A stretch of DNA of 57,971 nucleotides from Betaproteobacteria bacterium. Lineage in GTDB: Bacteria > Pseudomonadota > Gammaproteobacteria > Burkholderiales > Burkholderiaceae_C. Below are positions 8,276 through 15,674 of this stretch, piece by piece. Position 1 is the stretch's first letter. The number at the start of each line of letters is the position of its first letter. The notes under the pieces are model-generated. The model was not told the DNA's origin. It saw nothing but the letters and a program-made list of their open reading frames with translations, and searched no databases. The stretch spans positions 1-57,971 of the forward strand of contig JANYKR010000086.1 of assembly GCA_025358155.1 (NCBI GenBank), given 5' to 3'. The translations under genes and the position numbers were made by a program.

Positions 8276-9337
8276 TTGTCGCCGCTGGCCAGCCCGGCGG
8301 CGATGAAGACCGACGACCTGTTCCGCATCTACTCGATGACCAAGCCCGTCGTCAGCGTGGCCGCGATGATGCTGGTCGAAGACGGCAGGTTGCTGCTGGA
8401 GGCGCCGGTGTCGCGCTACATCCCGGCTTTTGCCAATGTCAAGGTGGGGATCGAGAAAACCGATGCCCAGGGCAACAAGACCCTGGACTTGGTGGCGCCC
8501 CGGCGTGCCATGACGGTGCAAGACCTGCTGCGCCACACCTCGGGCCTGACCTACGGCTTTTTTGGTGACGGCCTGGTCAAGAAGGCCTACCAGGACGCCA
8601 ACATCAGCGCCGGCGGCAACCAGACCATTGCCGAGTTTGCCGACCGCATCGCCCAGATGCCACTGGCTTACCAGCCCGGCAGCACCTGGGATTACAGCAA
8701 CTCGACCGACGTACTGGGCCGGGTGATCGAGGTCGCCAGCGGCCAGTCGCTCTACACACATCTCAAGGCCCGGTTGCTCGACCCGCTGGGCATGACCGAC
8801 ACCACGTTTTATGTGCCCGAGCCGGCACGCCAGGCCCGCATCGCCGAGCCCTGGCCGGATGACCGGTCGATCGGCGTCAACGCGCCGGTGTTCGACCCGC
8901 GCCAGACCATGCCGATGGAGTCGGGTGGCGGCGGCCTGGTCAGCAGCGCGCCCGACTACGCGCGCTTCTTGCTGATGCTGCGCAACGGCGGACAACTCGA
9001 TGGCAAGCGCTACCTCAGCCCGGCCACGCTGGCCTTCATGACCACCGACCACCTCAGCCCTGCAGTGCTCAAGACACCGTTGTACCTGCCCGGCCCGGGT
9101 TACGGCTTCGGCCTGGGTTTTGCGGTGCGTACCAGCGCCGGCGAGGCGGCTTACCCGGCCTCGCCTGGCGAGTTCTATTGGGGCGGCGCCGGCGGCACTT
9201 ACATGTGGGTCGATCCGGCGCAAGACTTGTTTGTGGTCTTCATGATGCAAAGCCCACGGCAGCGGGTGCCGTACCGGTCGGTGCTGCGCAACATGGTCAA
9301 TGCAGCGGTGACCGAGCGATTGCCTGCAGCACGCTGA
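8276..9337 (+). CDS. Serine hydrolase, beta-lactamase/EstB family, apparently missing its N-terminal part
   Basis: The protein shows the class C/EstB serine-hydrolase signatures: the nucleophile motif SMTK (Ser at residue 20 from 8276), DYSN as the Tyr-x-Asn motif, and a C-terminal GGAGG block preceding MWVDP. Family members normally have about 60-80 residues before LFRIYSMTKP, including a signal peptide and the first beta strands. Here the frame opens (TTG 8276 or ATG 8303) almost directly before the SMTK. Only 7 bases separate it from the divergent phosphatase start, so the lost part cannot lie upstream in frame. Either the gene is a 5' deletion remnant or it is a short form. The rest of the frame is intact to 9337. 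Confidence 0.75.
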   Translation: MSPLASPAAMKTDDLFRIYSMTKPVVSVAAMMLVEDGRLLLEAPVSRYIPAFANVKVGIEKTDAQGNKTLDLVAPRRAMTVQDLLRHTSGLTYGFFGDGLVKKAYQDANISAGGNQTIAEFADRIAQMPLAYQPGSTWDYSNSTDVLGRVIEVASGQSLYTHLKARLLDPLGMTDTTFYVPEPARQARIAEPWPDDRSIGVNAPVFDPRQTMPMESGGGGLVSSAPDYARFLLMLRNGGQLDGKRYLSPATLAFMTTDHLSPAVLKTPLYLPGPGYGFGLGFAVRTSAGEAAYPASPGEFYWGGAGGTYMWVDPAQDLFVVFMMQSPRQRVPYRSVLRNMVNAAVTERLPAAR

Positions 9338-9362
9338 GCCGGGGCGCAGTGGCCAAAAAGCC

Positions 9363-9394
9363 AACGGGCTGCCCTGACAAACAGGCAGCCCGTT
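9363..9394. terminator. Bidirectional terminator hairpin between converging genes
   Basis: AACGGGCTGCC (9363-9373) pairs perfectly with GGCAGCCCGTT (9384-9394), an 11-bp stem with a 10-base loop. On the minus strand it is followed by GGCTTTTTGG, so it fits a rho-independent terminator for the fasciclin gene; it can also end the serine hydrolase transcript. Confidence 0.8.
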
Positions 9395-9445
9395 GAGCGT
9401 CTGGGCCCGGCACCGACAGGTGTAGGAGCCGGGCTTTGAGCCGGT

Positions 9446-9898
9446 TTACTTGGGCATGATCACGCTGTCGATCACATGGATCACGCCGTTGTCGGCCACG
9501 ATGTCGGTGGCGGTGACCCGGGCCTTGTCGACCATCACACCGCCGGCCGTGGTGACGGTGATTTCGCTGCCTTGCACCGTTTTGACCTTGCCGGCCTTGA
9601 CGTCCTTGGCCATCACCTTGCCCGGCACCACGTGGTAGGTCAACACGGCGGTGAGCTTGGCCTTGTCGGCCAGCAACGCGTCCAGGTCAGCCTTGGGCAC
9701 CTTGGCAAATGCTTCGTCGGTCGGCGCAAAAACGGTAAACGGGCCCTTGCCCTTGAGTGTGTCGATCAGGCCGGCGGCGGTCAGTGCCGTGGCCAGGGTC
9801 TTGAAATTGCCGGCGGCAACCGCCGTATCGACGATGTCCTTGGCCTGCACCGCCACTGCGCTCAGCGACAGTGCCGCGACCATCAAAAATTTCTTCAT
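9446..9898 (-). CDS. Secreted fasciclin (FAS1) domain protein
   Basis: This 150-residue protein has a signal peptide ([20 protein letters not shown]) and one complete FAS1 domain. The domain shows the H1 box [17 protein letters not shown], the YHVVPGKV strand and the H2 box [19 protein letters not shown]1 proteins are extracellular or periplasmic adhesion-type proteins; in bacteria the single-domain forms are of unclear role and are often induced by envelope or oxidative stress. GGAG precedes the ATG by 9 bases. Its promoter region (9899-10020) is AT-rich by the standard of this window, and a good terminator follows the gene, so it is probably monocistronic. Confidence 0.93.
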   Translation of the reverse strand: MKKFLMVAALSLSAVAVQAKDIVDTAVAAGNFKTLATALTAAGLIDTLKGKGPFTVFAPTDEAFAKVPKADLDALLADKAKLTAVLTYHVVPGKVMAKDVKAGKVKTVQGSEITVTTAGGVMVDKARVTATDIVADNGVIHVIDSVIMPK

Positions 9899-10122
9899 GA
9901 GTCCAACTCCGGTTTGCTTGTCAGGCGAATTGATGACAAGCCAGAATGTAGACCCACCGGTACAAATTAACTCTCATTAGTTCAAAAGACAACTTTACCG
10001 TCGTAGGTAAGTCTGCCCGGTACGGAGTTGGTCAGGATGGCGGGGTGGCCGGATCAAGGCGCCTCGGCAGCGGTTGGCGGTTGCGACCCGCGCCGCGGGT
10101 CTGACGCTGCAAAGCGGCCCGG
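9899..10122 (-). other. AT-rich upstream region of the fasciclin gene, and hairpin after metY
   Basis: Positions 9950-10020 are markedly AT-rich (AATTAACTCTCATTAGTTC and neighbours), consistent with a promoter for the fasciclin gene. No canonical -35/-10 pair with good spacing could be chosen. Nearer metY, GACCCGC (10085-10091) pairs with GCGGGTC (10095-10101) around a 3-base loop; it lies just beyond the metY stop and may protect or end that transcript, though there is no U-run. Confidence 0.4.
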
Positions 10123-11427
10123 CTACACCGCTGCCAGCGCCTGGTCCAAGTCGGCCAGCAGGTCGTCGATGTGCTCGATGCCCACACACAGCCGCACGGT
10201 GTCTTCGGTGACACCCGACTGCGCCAGCTCGTCCGGCGTGAGCTGCCGGTGGGTGGTGGACGCCGGGTGGGTGGCCAGCGACTTGGCGTCGCCTATGTTG
10301 ACCAGCCGGGTGAACAACTGCAGCGCATCCAGGAACCGGGCCCCGGCAACCCGGCCCTCACCGGCGGGAGACTTGACGCCAAAGGTCAGCAGGCCCGACG
10401 GCCGGCCGCCCATCAGCGTCTGCGCCAGCGCGTGGTCGGGGTGCTCGGCCAGGCCCGCGTAGTTGACCCAGCCCACCTTGGCGTGGTCTTTGAGGTACTG
10501 CGCCACCACCAGGGTGTTGGCACAGATCCGGTCCATGCGCAGCGCCAGGGTCTCGATGCCTTGCAGGATCAAGAAGGCGTTGAACGGCGATATCGCCGCG
10601 CCCATGTTGCGCAGCGGCACCACCCGGGCCCGGCCGATGTACGCCGCCGCGCCCAGCGCCTGGGTGTAGACCACGCCGTGGTAGCTGACATCGGGCTCGT
10701 TGAGGCGCTTGAAGCGCTCAGGGTAGTTGGCCCACGGGAACTTGCCCGAATCGACGATGGCCCCGCCGATGCTGGTGCCGTGGCCGCCCAGGTACTTGGT
10801 GAGCGAGTGCACGATGATGTCGGCGCCGTGTTCAAACGGCCGGCACAGATACGGGCTGGGCACGGTGTTGTCGACGATCAGCGGGATGCCGTGGCGGTGC
10901 GCGATCTCGGCCAGTGCGGCAATGTCGGTGACGTTGCCCGACGGGTTGCCCAGGCTCTCGCAAAAGATCGCCTTGGTCTTGGCGTCGATCAGCGGCTCAA
11001 AGCTGGCCGGGTTGCGGTAGTCGGCAAAGCGGGTGCTGATGCCGTATTGCGGCAGGGTATGGGCAAACAGGTTGTAGGTGCCGCCGTACAGCGCGCTGCT
11101 CGAGACGATGTTGTCGCCCGCCTCGGCGATGGTCTGGATGGCGTAGGTCACCGCCGCCTGGCCCGAGGCCACCGCCAGCGCGGCGATGCCGCCCTCCAGC
11201 GCCGCCACCCGCTCCTCCAGCACCGCCTGGGTCGGGTTCATGATGCGGGTGTAGATGTTGCCCGCCACCTTCAAATCGAACAGGTCAGCGCCGTGCTGGG
11301 CGCTGTCGAACGAATAGGCGGCGGTCTGGTAGATCGGCACCGCCACCGCATGCGTGGTGGCCTCGGGCGTGTAGCCGGCGTGCACGGATTTGGTCTCGAA
11401 GCGCCATTGGCTGGTGTCGCGGGTCAT
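10123..11427 (-). CDS. metY: O-acetylhomoserine (thiol)-lyase
   Basis: This is a 434-residue PLP enzyme of the Cys/Met metabolism family. Visible marks are FETKSVHAGYTPEATTHAVA at the start, YTRIMNPTQAVLEERVAALE, and the PLP lysine region in HSLTKYLGGHGTSIGG; the C-terminus is SGVTEDTVRLCVGIEHIDDL. It makes homocysteine from O-acetylhomoserine and sulfide (or methionine with methanethiol). This fits a sulfur-oxidising organism but is also general metabolism. The start at ATG 11427 is set by AGGAG 9 bases upstream; the longer frame adds 16 low-complexity residues. A perfect inverted repeat lies about 130-155 bases upstream of the ATG. Confidence 0.95.
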   Translation of the reverse strand: MTRDTSQWRFETKSVHAGYTPEATTHAVAVPIYQTAAYSFDSAQHGADLFDLKVAGNIYTRIMNPTQAVLEERVAALEGGIAALAVASGQAAVTYAIQTIAEAGDNIVSSSALYGGTYNLFAHTLPQYGISTRFADYRNPASFEPLIDAKTKAIFCESLGNPSGNVTDIAALAEIAHRHGIPLIVDNTVPSPYLCRPFEHGADIIVHSLTKYLGGHGTSIGGAIVDSGKFPWANYPERFKRLNEPDVSYHGVVYTQALGAAAYIGRARVVPLRNMGAAISPFNAFLILQGIETLALRMDRICANTLVVAQYLKDHAKVGWVNYAGLAEHPDHALAQTLMGGRPSGLLTFGVKSPAGEGRVAGARFLDALQLFTRLVNIGDAKSLATHPASTTHRQLTPDELAQSGVTEDTVRLCVGIEHIDDLLADLDQALAAV

Positions 11428-11558
11428 GTCGGTTTCTCCTGGGATGTTGGGGGCTGCCTGAGGGGGGCCCGGCAAAAGCCGCCGGACGGCGCCGGACGGT
11501 CGGGAGCACAGTCTAGGGGCAGCATGCAGCGGCTCAATCGCGGTTTTCGAGCAGGCTT

Positions 11559-11582
11559 GTCAACGGTTGCCGTGCCGTTGAC
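11559..11582. repeat. Perfect inverted repeat upstream of metY
   Basis: GTCAACGG (11559-11566) and CCGTTGAC (11575-11582) form an 8-bp dyad with an 8-base spacer in the divergent gap between metY and the lytic transglycosylase gene. It could be an operator (a methionine/LysR-type site is possible) or an RNA hairpin. No SAM riboswitch architecture was recognised in the 294-base gap. Confidence 0.4.
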
Positions 11583-11734
11583 ATGCTGCGCACCTGTGCG
11601 CAAAGTCGCGCACCGCCCCGGTTGTGCAGCCTGCATCCCCCTCAAGCGCGGGGTACCTGTCAACCCAGCGCCACTGGTGCCGGCTACATTGATGGGTTGC
11701 TTGCTGATCCACCTGCCCCGTGCCCACACTCCGC

Positions 11735-12895
11735 ATGACCCGCTTTGTCACCGCCTGCCACGCAGCAGCGGGCTGGGGCGGCTGGCAGACCAGGCGGGTA
11801 AGCCGTACCCCCCATGGGTTGCGGTCGGCTGCGCAAGGCGTGGTGCTGGCCTCGCTGCTGACGCTGGGCGCGCTGAGCCCGGCCCAGGCGCAGACCCTGC
11901 TCGACGAGCAACTGGCCGCCAGCCTGGCCGCGCTGCCAGCGCCGCTGGTGACGCCCCTGCCACCGCTCAGCCTGGTGGTGCCGGCCCAGGTGCAGCGCTG
12001 GCGGCTGGAGGCGCAAGCCCTGGAGCACGGTGAAAGCGGCTCTCCGCGCGACCCGGCGCGGGCCGCCACGCTGTATTGCCAGGCGGCCCAGCAGGGCGAC
12101 GCCGAGGCCCAGTTCAGCCTGGCCTGGATGCTGACCAACGGTCGCGGCATCGAGCGCGACGACGCCCAGGCCGCCCATTTGTTTCAGGCGGCGGCCGAGC
12201 AAGGCCTGCCGCAGGCCCAGCGCATGGCCGCAGCCATCGGCACGCCGCTGGGCGCGCCGCCGCCTTGCCTGCATCCGCCCGCCATCGAGCCCCCCAAGCC
12301 GCCGCCGCTGGTGGCCATGTCGGCCACCCGCCCGGGCCGACCGGGGCAAATCGGCGTCAATGCAGGTGCCAGCACCGCCGCCCAGATCGCCGCTGCCGCC
12401 GCGCCGCCGCTGCCCGCCAACGCGCCTGCACCCATCGTCAACTATGTGCGTCTGATCGCGCCCGACTACCAGCTCACACCGCAACTGGTGCTGGCGATCA
12501 TGGCGACCGAGAGCAACTTCAACCCGAATGCGGTCTCGCCCAAGCAGGCACAGGGGCTGATGCAGCTGATCCCGGACACGGCCGCGCGTTTTGGCGTGCG
12601 CAAGCTGATGGACCCGGCCCAGAACATCCGGGGCGGCATGGCCTACCTGCGCTGGCTGATGGCCTACTTTGAGGGCGACGTGATGCTGGTGGCAGCGGCC
12701 TACAACGCCGGCGAGCGCGCGGTTGAGCGCTACCGGGGCGTGCCGCCCTACGCCGAGACCCGCGACTACGTGCGCCGTATCCTGGCCGCCGTGGGCACCG
12801 TGTCGCACCCGTTTGATGCCCGGATCACCGCACCCTCACCGATGTTGCCGCTGATGCGCTTGGCGGCCACCGGGACAGCGTCGCTACGGCGCTGA
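11735..12895 (+). CDS. Lytic transglycosylase (SLT domain) with Sel1-like repeats
   Basis: The roughly 386-residue exported protein has a signal/anchor segment (VVLASLLTLGALSPAQAQ). It has Sel1-type helical repeats (RAATLYCQAAQQGDAEAQFS, then RDDAQAAHLFQAAAEQGLPQ), a Pro/Ala linker, and a C-terminal Slt domain. In the Slt domain the catalytic Glu is in IMATESNFNP, followed by GLMQLIPDTAARFGV and VAAAYNAGERAVERY. It would cleave peptidoglycan glycan strands in the periplasm. The combination of Sel1 repeats with SLT is known in proteobacteria. ATG 11735 is used; GTG 11720 is an alternative. It is divergent from metY and monocistronic. Confidence in domain calls is high. Confidence 0.92.
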   Translation: MTRFVTACHAAAGWGGWQTRRVSRTPHGLRSAAQGVVLASLLTLGALSPAQAQTLLDEQLAASLAALPAPLVTPLPPLSLVVPAQVQRWRLEAQALEHGESGSPRDPARAATLYCQAAQQGDAEAQFSLAWMLTNGRGIERDDAQAAHLFQAAAEQGLPQAQRMAAAIGTPLGAPPPCLHPPAIEPPKPPPLVAMSATRPGRPGQIGVNAGASTAAQIAAAAAPPLPANAPAPIVNYVRLIAPDYQLTPQLVLAIMATESNFNPNAVSPKQAQGLMQLIPDTAARFGVRKLMDPAQNIRGGMAYLRWLMAYFEGDVMLVAAAYNAGERAVERYRGVPPYAETRDYVRRILAAVGTVSHPFDARITAPSPMLPLMRLAATGTASLRR

Positions 12896-13333
12896 GCGGA
12901 GCGGCGCTGCACTGCATCCTGGCGTTGGGGCAGGCCAGTGCCAAAGCGAGCACCCAGCAGCCACGATTGCCGACTGCCTTGGCCTGCGAACCCACCTGGT
13001 TTGCCCGGCAGCGCTTGTCGGGTCGTCCTTGGCTGCCCACATTTCGCCCGCTTTTCGCCCGTTTTTCATCTCACACCCCGGCCCGCCCATGCCCGAGATC
13101 GTCTTCAAAGGCAAAGAGTAGGTCTTCAACCACCAGCCCACGGTGCTTGTGCGGTCGGCCGTAGGTGCCCAGCATTGAATGGCACGGATGAAGGTCTTCA
13201 TGCGGCGCTGCGGGTGGGGTAGGCACATCCAGGTGCAAGCGCTGTGCCCGGCTCGGCCTGTCAAACCCGGGGGTTGAGCGCGCCTGGCCCTCCGGGCTTT
13301 GCACCCGCCGTCGGCACCGCACGGAGTTCTCTG
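12896..13333. other. 438-base gap with a gene remnant
   Basis: This stretch has no complete gene. The only recognisable content is the methyltransferase-like remnant at 13089-13175. A leftward 126-codon open frame (12884-13264) is not convincing: it has no family motifs and an irregular composition. Pyrimidine-rich runs (CGCCCGTTTTTCATC near 13060) stand out but form no terminator. Confidence 0.5.
13089..13175 (+). pseudogene. Decayed 5' end of a type III-like DNA methyltransferase (Mod) gene
   Basis: From ATG 13089 the frame reads MPEIVFKGKE, then TAG, then VFNHQPTVLVRS, ending at TGA 13173-13175. From memory, many site-specific DNA methyltransferases of the type III/Mod kind begin with MPEI-F-KGKE-(F/Y)-V-(F/Y)-NHH-(L)-TVP-FRPL; the match continues through the stop in the same frame. 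The aromatic residue has been replaced by an amber codon, and nothing of the catalytic domain (DPPYNTG) is found downstream. The piece is therefore best read as the relic of a lost restriction-modification gene. Recognition rests on about 20 residues, so confidence is moderate. Confidence 0.45.
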
Positions 13334-14026
13334 ATGTCAAGCTTGATCCTGTTGCCCGGCATGGCCTGCGACGCCGCGCTGTGGCGCCACCAGCTGGGGG
13401 CATTGGCCGCCTACTCACCGGTGGTGGCCGATGTGCAAAGCCGTGCCGCCACGCTGCCCGCGATGGCCGCGCTGCTGCTGGCCGAGCACCCTGGCGAGCT
13501 GGTGCTGGCCGGCTGCTCGATGGGCGGCATGCTGGCGCTCGAAGCGCAGCGCCAGGCGCCGGCCCGGGTGCGCGGCCTGGCCGTGCTGGGCAGCACCGCC
13601 CGGCCCGACACGCCAGCGCTGCTGGCGCTGCGCAGCCAGGCCATTGCCCAGTTCGAGCAAGGCACGGTCGAACCGCTGATCCGCACCAATGCGATGTTTG
13701 CCTTTCATCCGCGCCATGCTGCGCTGCTGGTGGGCGATTACGTGGCGATGGTGTTGCGGACGGGCGCCGCCGGGCTGATCCGGCAGAACCGGGCGGTGAT
13801 GGCGCGCACCGACCTGCGGCCCCACCTTGGCGCGGTGACCTGCCCGGTGCTGGTGGTGGGCGGTGTCGATGACCTGCTGACCCCGCCCGAATGTGCCCGC
13901 GAAATCGCCGCCGGGCTGCCGGATGCAACGCTGCACCTGCTGGCCGAGTGTGGCCACATGCTGACCTGGGAACAGCCCGGGGTGGTCAACACCCTGTTGC
14001 AGGACTGGTTGGCTGGTCTGGCCTGA
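13334..14026 (+). CDS. Alpha/beta hydrolase
   Basis: The 230-residue cytoplasmic protein starts with MSSLILLPGMACDAALWRHQ, the usual oxyanion-hole strand. It has the nucleophile elbow GCSMGGM (Ser 62), the acid region GGVDDLLTPPE and the catalytic histidine in ECGHMLTWEQP. The fold and triad are complete. Relatives include small esterases and MhpC-like hydrolases; the substrate cannot be assigned. ATG 13334 is preferred because GGAG lies 8 bases upstream, while the longer frame starting at 13244 adds 30 low-complexity residues. The gene stands alone between the methyltransferase remnant and the Hsp70-like gene. Confidence 0.88.
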   Translation: MSSLILLPGMACDAALWRHQLGALAAYSPVVADVQSRAATLPAMAALLLAEHPGELVLAGCSMGGMLALEAQRQAPARVRGLAVLGSTARPDTPALLALRSQAIAQFEQGTVEPLIRTNAMFAFHPRHAALLVGDYVAMVLRTGAAGLIRQNRAVMARTDLRPHLGAVTCPVLVVGGVDDLLTPPECAREIAAGLPDATLHLLAECGHMLTWEQPGVVNTLLQDWLAGLA

Positions 14027-14105
14027 GGCCGAGCTGGCCGCGCGGCGCCCCTAGAATCGCGCCCCTTCGCGCCGCACTGGCGTGCTGTTCACCTTTCCCC
14101 AACCG

Positions 14106-15482
14106 ATGCCCGCAGCTCCAGCCGCTCCCGCAAACCCGGTCCGCGCCGTCCCGGCGCGTGAGACCTCCGTCCGCCCGTCCCGGCCCGGCGCGTCCCGGGT
14201 CTGCGCCATCGACTTCGGCACCTCCAACTCGGCCATCGCCCTGCCGTCGCGGCCCGGTGAAACGCCCGGCGTGCAATTGGTTGAACTCGAATCCGGCCAG
14301 CGCACCATGCCTACTGCCGTGTTCTACGCCGTCGAGGGCCTGGCGGCGCACCAGGAGCCGCAGCGCCACTACGGCCGCGCGGCGGTGGCGGCCTATGTCG
14401 AGGGCATCGAAGGCCGGCTGATGCGCTCGATGAAGAGCATCCTGGGCTCGACCCTGGCAACCCAGGCCACCGAGGTCGGCGGTGGCCGCGCGGTGCGCTA
14501 CCTCGACGTGGTGGCCGGCTACCTGCGCCACCTCAAGACCCTGGCCGAGCGGCAAGCCGGTCACTCTCTCGATCGGGTGGTGCTGGGCCGGCCGGTGTTT
14601 TTTGTCGACGATGACGCCGAGCGCGACGCGGCCGCCCAGGCCGCCCTGACCGAGGCCGCCCACGCGGTCGGCTTTGCCGACATCAGTTTTCAATACGAGC
14701 CCATCGCCGCTGCACTCGACTACGAGACCACGGTCGACCGCGAGCAGGTGGTGCTGGTGGCCGACATCGGCGGCGGTACGTCGGACTTCTCGCTGGTGCG
14801 GGTCGGGCCGGCCCGCCGGGCCCGCATCGACCGGCGGGCCGACATCCTGGCCAACCACGGCGTGCACATCGCCGGCACCGATTTCGACCGCCACATCGAG
14901 CTGGCGACGATCCTGCCGGCCTGCGGCTACCGGGCTCAGGGCCCGACCGGGCGCGAGGTGCCGAGCCGGGCCTACTTTGACCTGGCGACCTGGCACTTGA
15001 TCAACACCGTCTACGCGCCGGGCCGGGTCGCCGAGTTGGCGCGCATGAAGACCTTTTACGCCGATGCGCGCCAGCATGCCCGGTTGATGACGGTGATCAC
15101 CGAGCACCTGGGCCACGGCCTGATCGCCCGCGCCGAAGTCGCCAAGATCGAGGTGGCCGGCGGCGGCACGGCCGAGATCGACCTGGGCTTGCTGGAGGCC
15201 GGGCTGGCGGTGCGCTTGAGCGAGGCCGACGCGATCAACGCCGCCGGGGCCGACTTTGACCGCATCGCCGCCGCCGCCGACGACACCCTGCGCCAGGCCG
15301 GCCTGGCCCGCGAACGGGTGGACGCGCTGTACTTCACCGGCGGCTCAACCGGTCTGTTGCCGCTGGCCGAGCGCATCGCGGTGCGCTTTCCGGCGGCAAA
15401 AGTGATGCGCGGTGACCGGTTTGCCAGCGTGGCGCAAGGCCTGGGCCTCCATGCTCAGCGGGTGTTTGGCGCGGGCGCTTGA
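14106..15482 (+). CDS. Hsp70-family chaperone, YegD-like
   Basis: The 458-residue actin-fold ATPase contains phosphate-1 motif AIDFGTSNSAIALP, connect-1 region, phosphate-2 motif VLVADIGGGTSDFSLVRVG, and the adenosine motif YFTGGSTGLLPLAERIAVRF. It matches the YegD/Hsp70-like group, which lacks the canonical substrate-binding and lid domains of DnaK; the length (about 450) is typical. The function of this group is not settled. The first 35 residues are Ala/Pro-rich; ATG 14106 is used but GTG 14082 is possible, as neither has a clear ribosome binding site. There is no co-chaperone gene nearby. Confidence 0.88.
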   Translation: MPAAPAAPANPVRAVPARETSVRPSRPGASRVCAIDFGTSNSAIALPSRPGETPGVQLVELESGQRTMPTAVFYAVEGLAAHQEPQRHYGRAAVAAYVEGIEGRLMRSMKSILGSTLATQATEVGGGRAVRYLDVVAGYLRHLKTLAERQAGHSLDRVVLGRPVFFVDDDAERDAAAQAALTEAAHAVGFADISFQYEPIAAALDYETTVDREQVVLVADIGGGTSDFSLVRVGPARRARIDRRADILANHGVHIAGTDFDRHIELATILPACGYRAQGPTGREVPSRAYFDLATWHLINTVYAPGRVAELARMKTFYADARQHARLMTVITEHLGHGLIARAEVAKIEVAGGGTAEIDLGLLEAGLAVRLSEADAINAAGADFDRIAAAADDTLRQAGLARERVDALYFTGGSTGLLPLAERIAVRFPAAKVMRGDRFASVAQGLGLHAQRVFGAGA

Positions 15483-15573
15483 CCTGGCCATCGCGAAGAC
15501 ATTTGCATTGGCTAACACATTCTTCGGTTGAGCTTCGCCTCAAGCTAGGGGGAGTGCGCACACACCCAGAATT

Positions 15574-15588
15574 AGGAGGTCTAGAGTG
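15574..15588 (+). promoter_or_regulatory. Very strong ribosome binding site with a GTG that is out of frame with the protease
   Basis: AGGAGG (15574-15579) lies 6 bases before GTG 15586, the best initiation signal in the region. That GTG is in a different frame from the protease that starts at 15675. It would either translate a short leader upstream of and overlapping the protease start, or mark a frame error near the protease N-terminus. The frame itself then runs on as a shadow of the protease and codes for nothing recognisable. Confidence 0.4.
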
Positions 15589-15674
15589 AGGCAAACCCGC
15601 TCGGCGCACGCACCCCGGGCTCGTCGCCACCAGGCTACGGCGGCGCTACTTGCGTGCCGCTTCCTGGAGAGATC

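Noticed and set aside
11428-11734. SAM riboswitch upstream of metY
   Set aside because: Only one simple inverted repeat is present; no multi-helix arrangement typical of SAM-I or SAM-II could be recognised by eye.
10171-12033. 620-codon rightward open frame
   Set aside because: Antisense to metY, whose motifs are clear; the frame has no motifs.
12884-13264. 126-codon leftward open frame over the methyltransferase remnant
   Set aside because: No family resemblance and irregular composition; the plus-strand remnant explains part of the sequence better.
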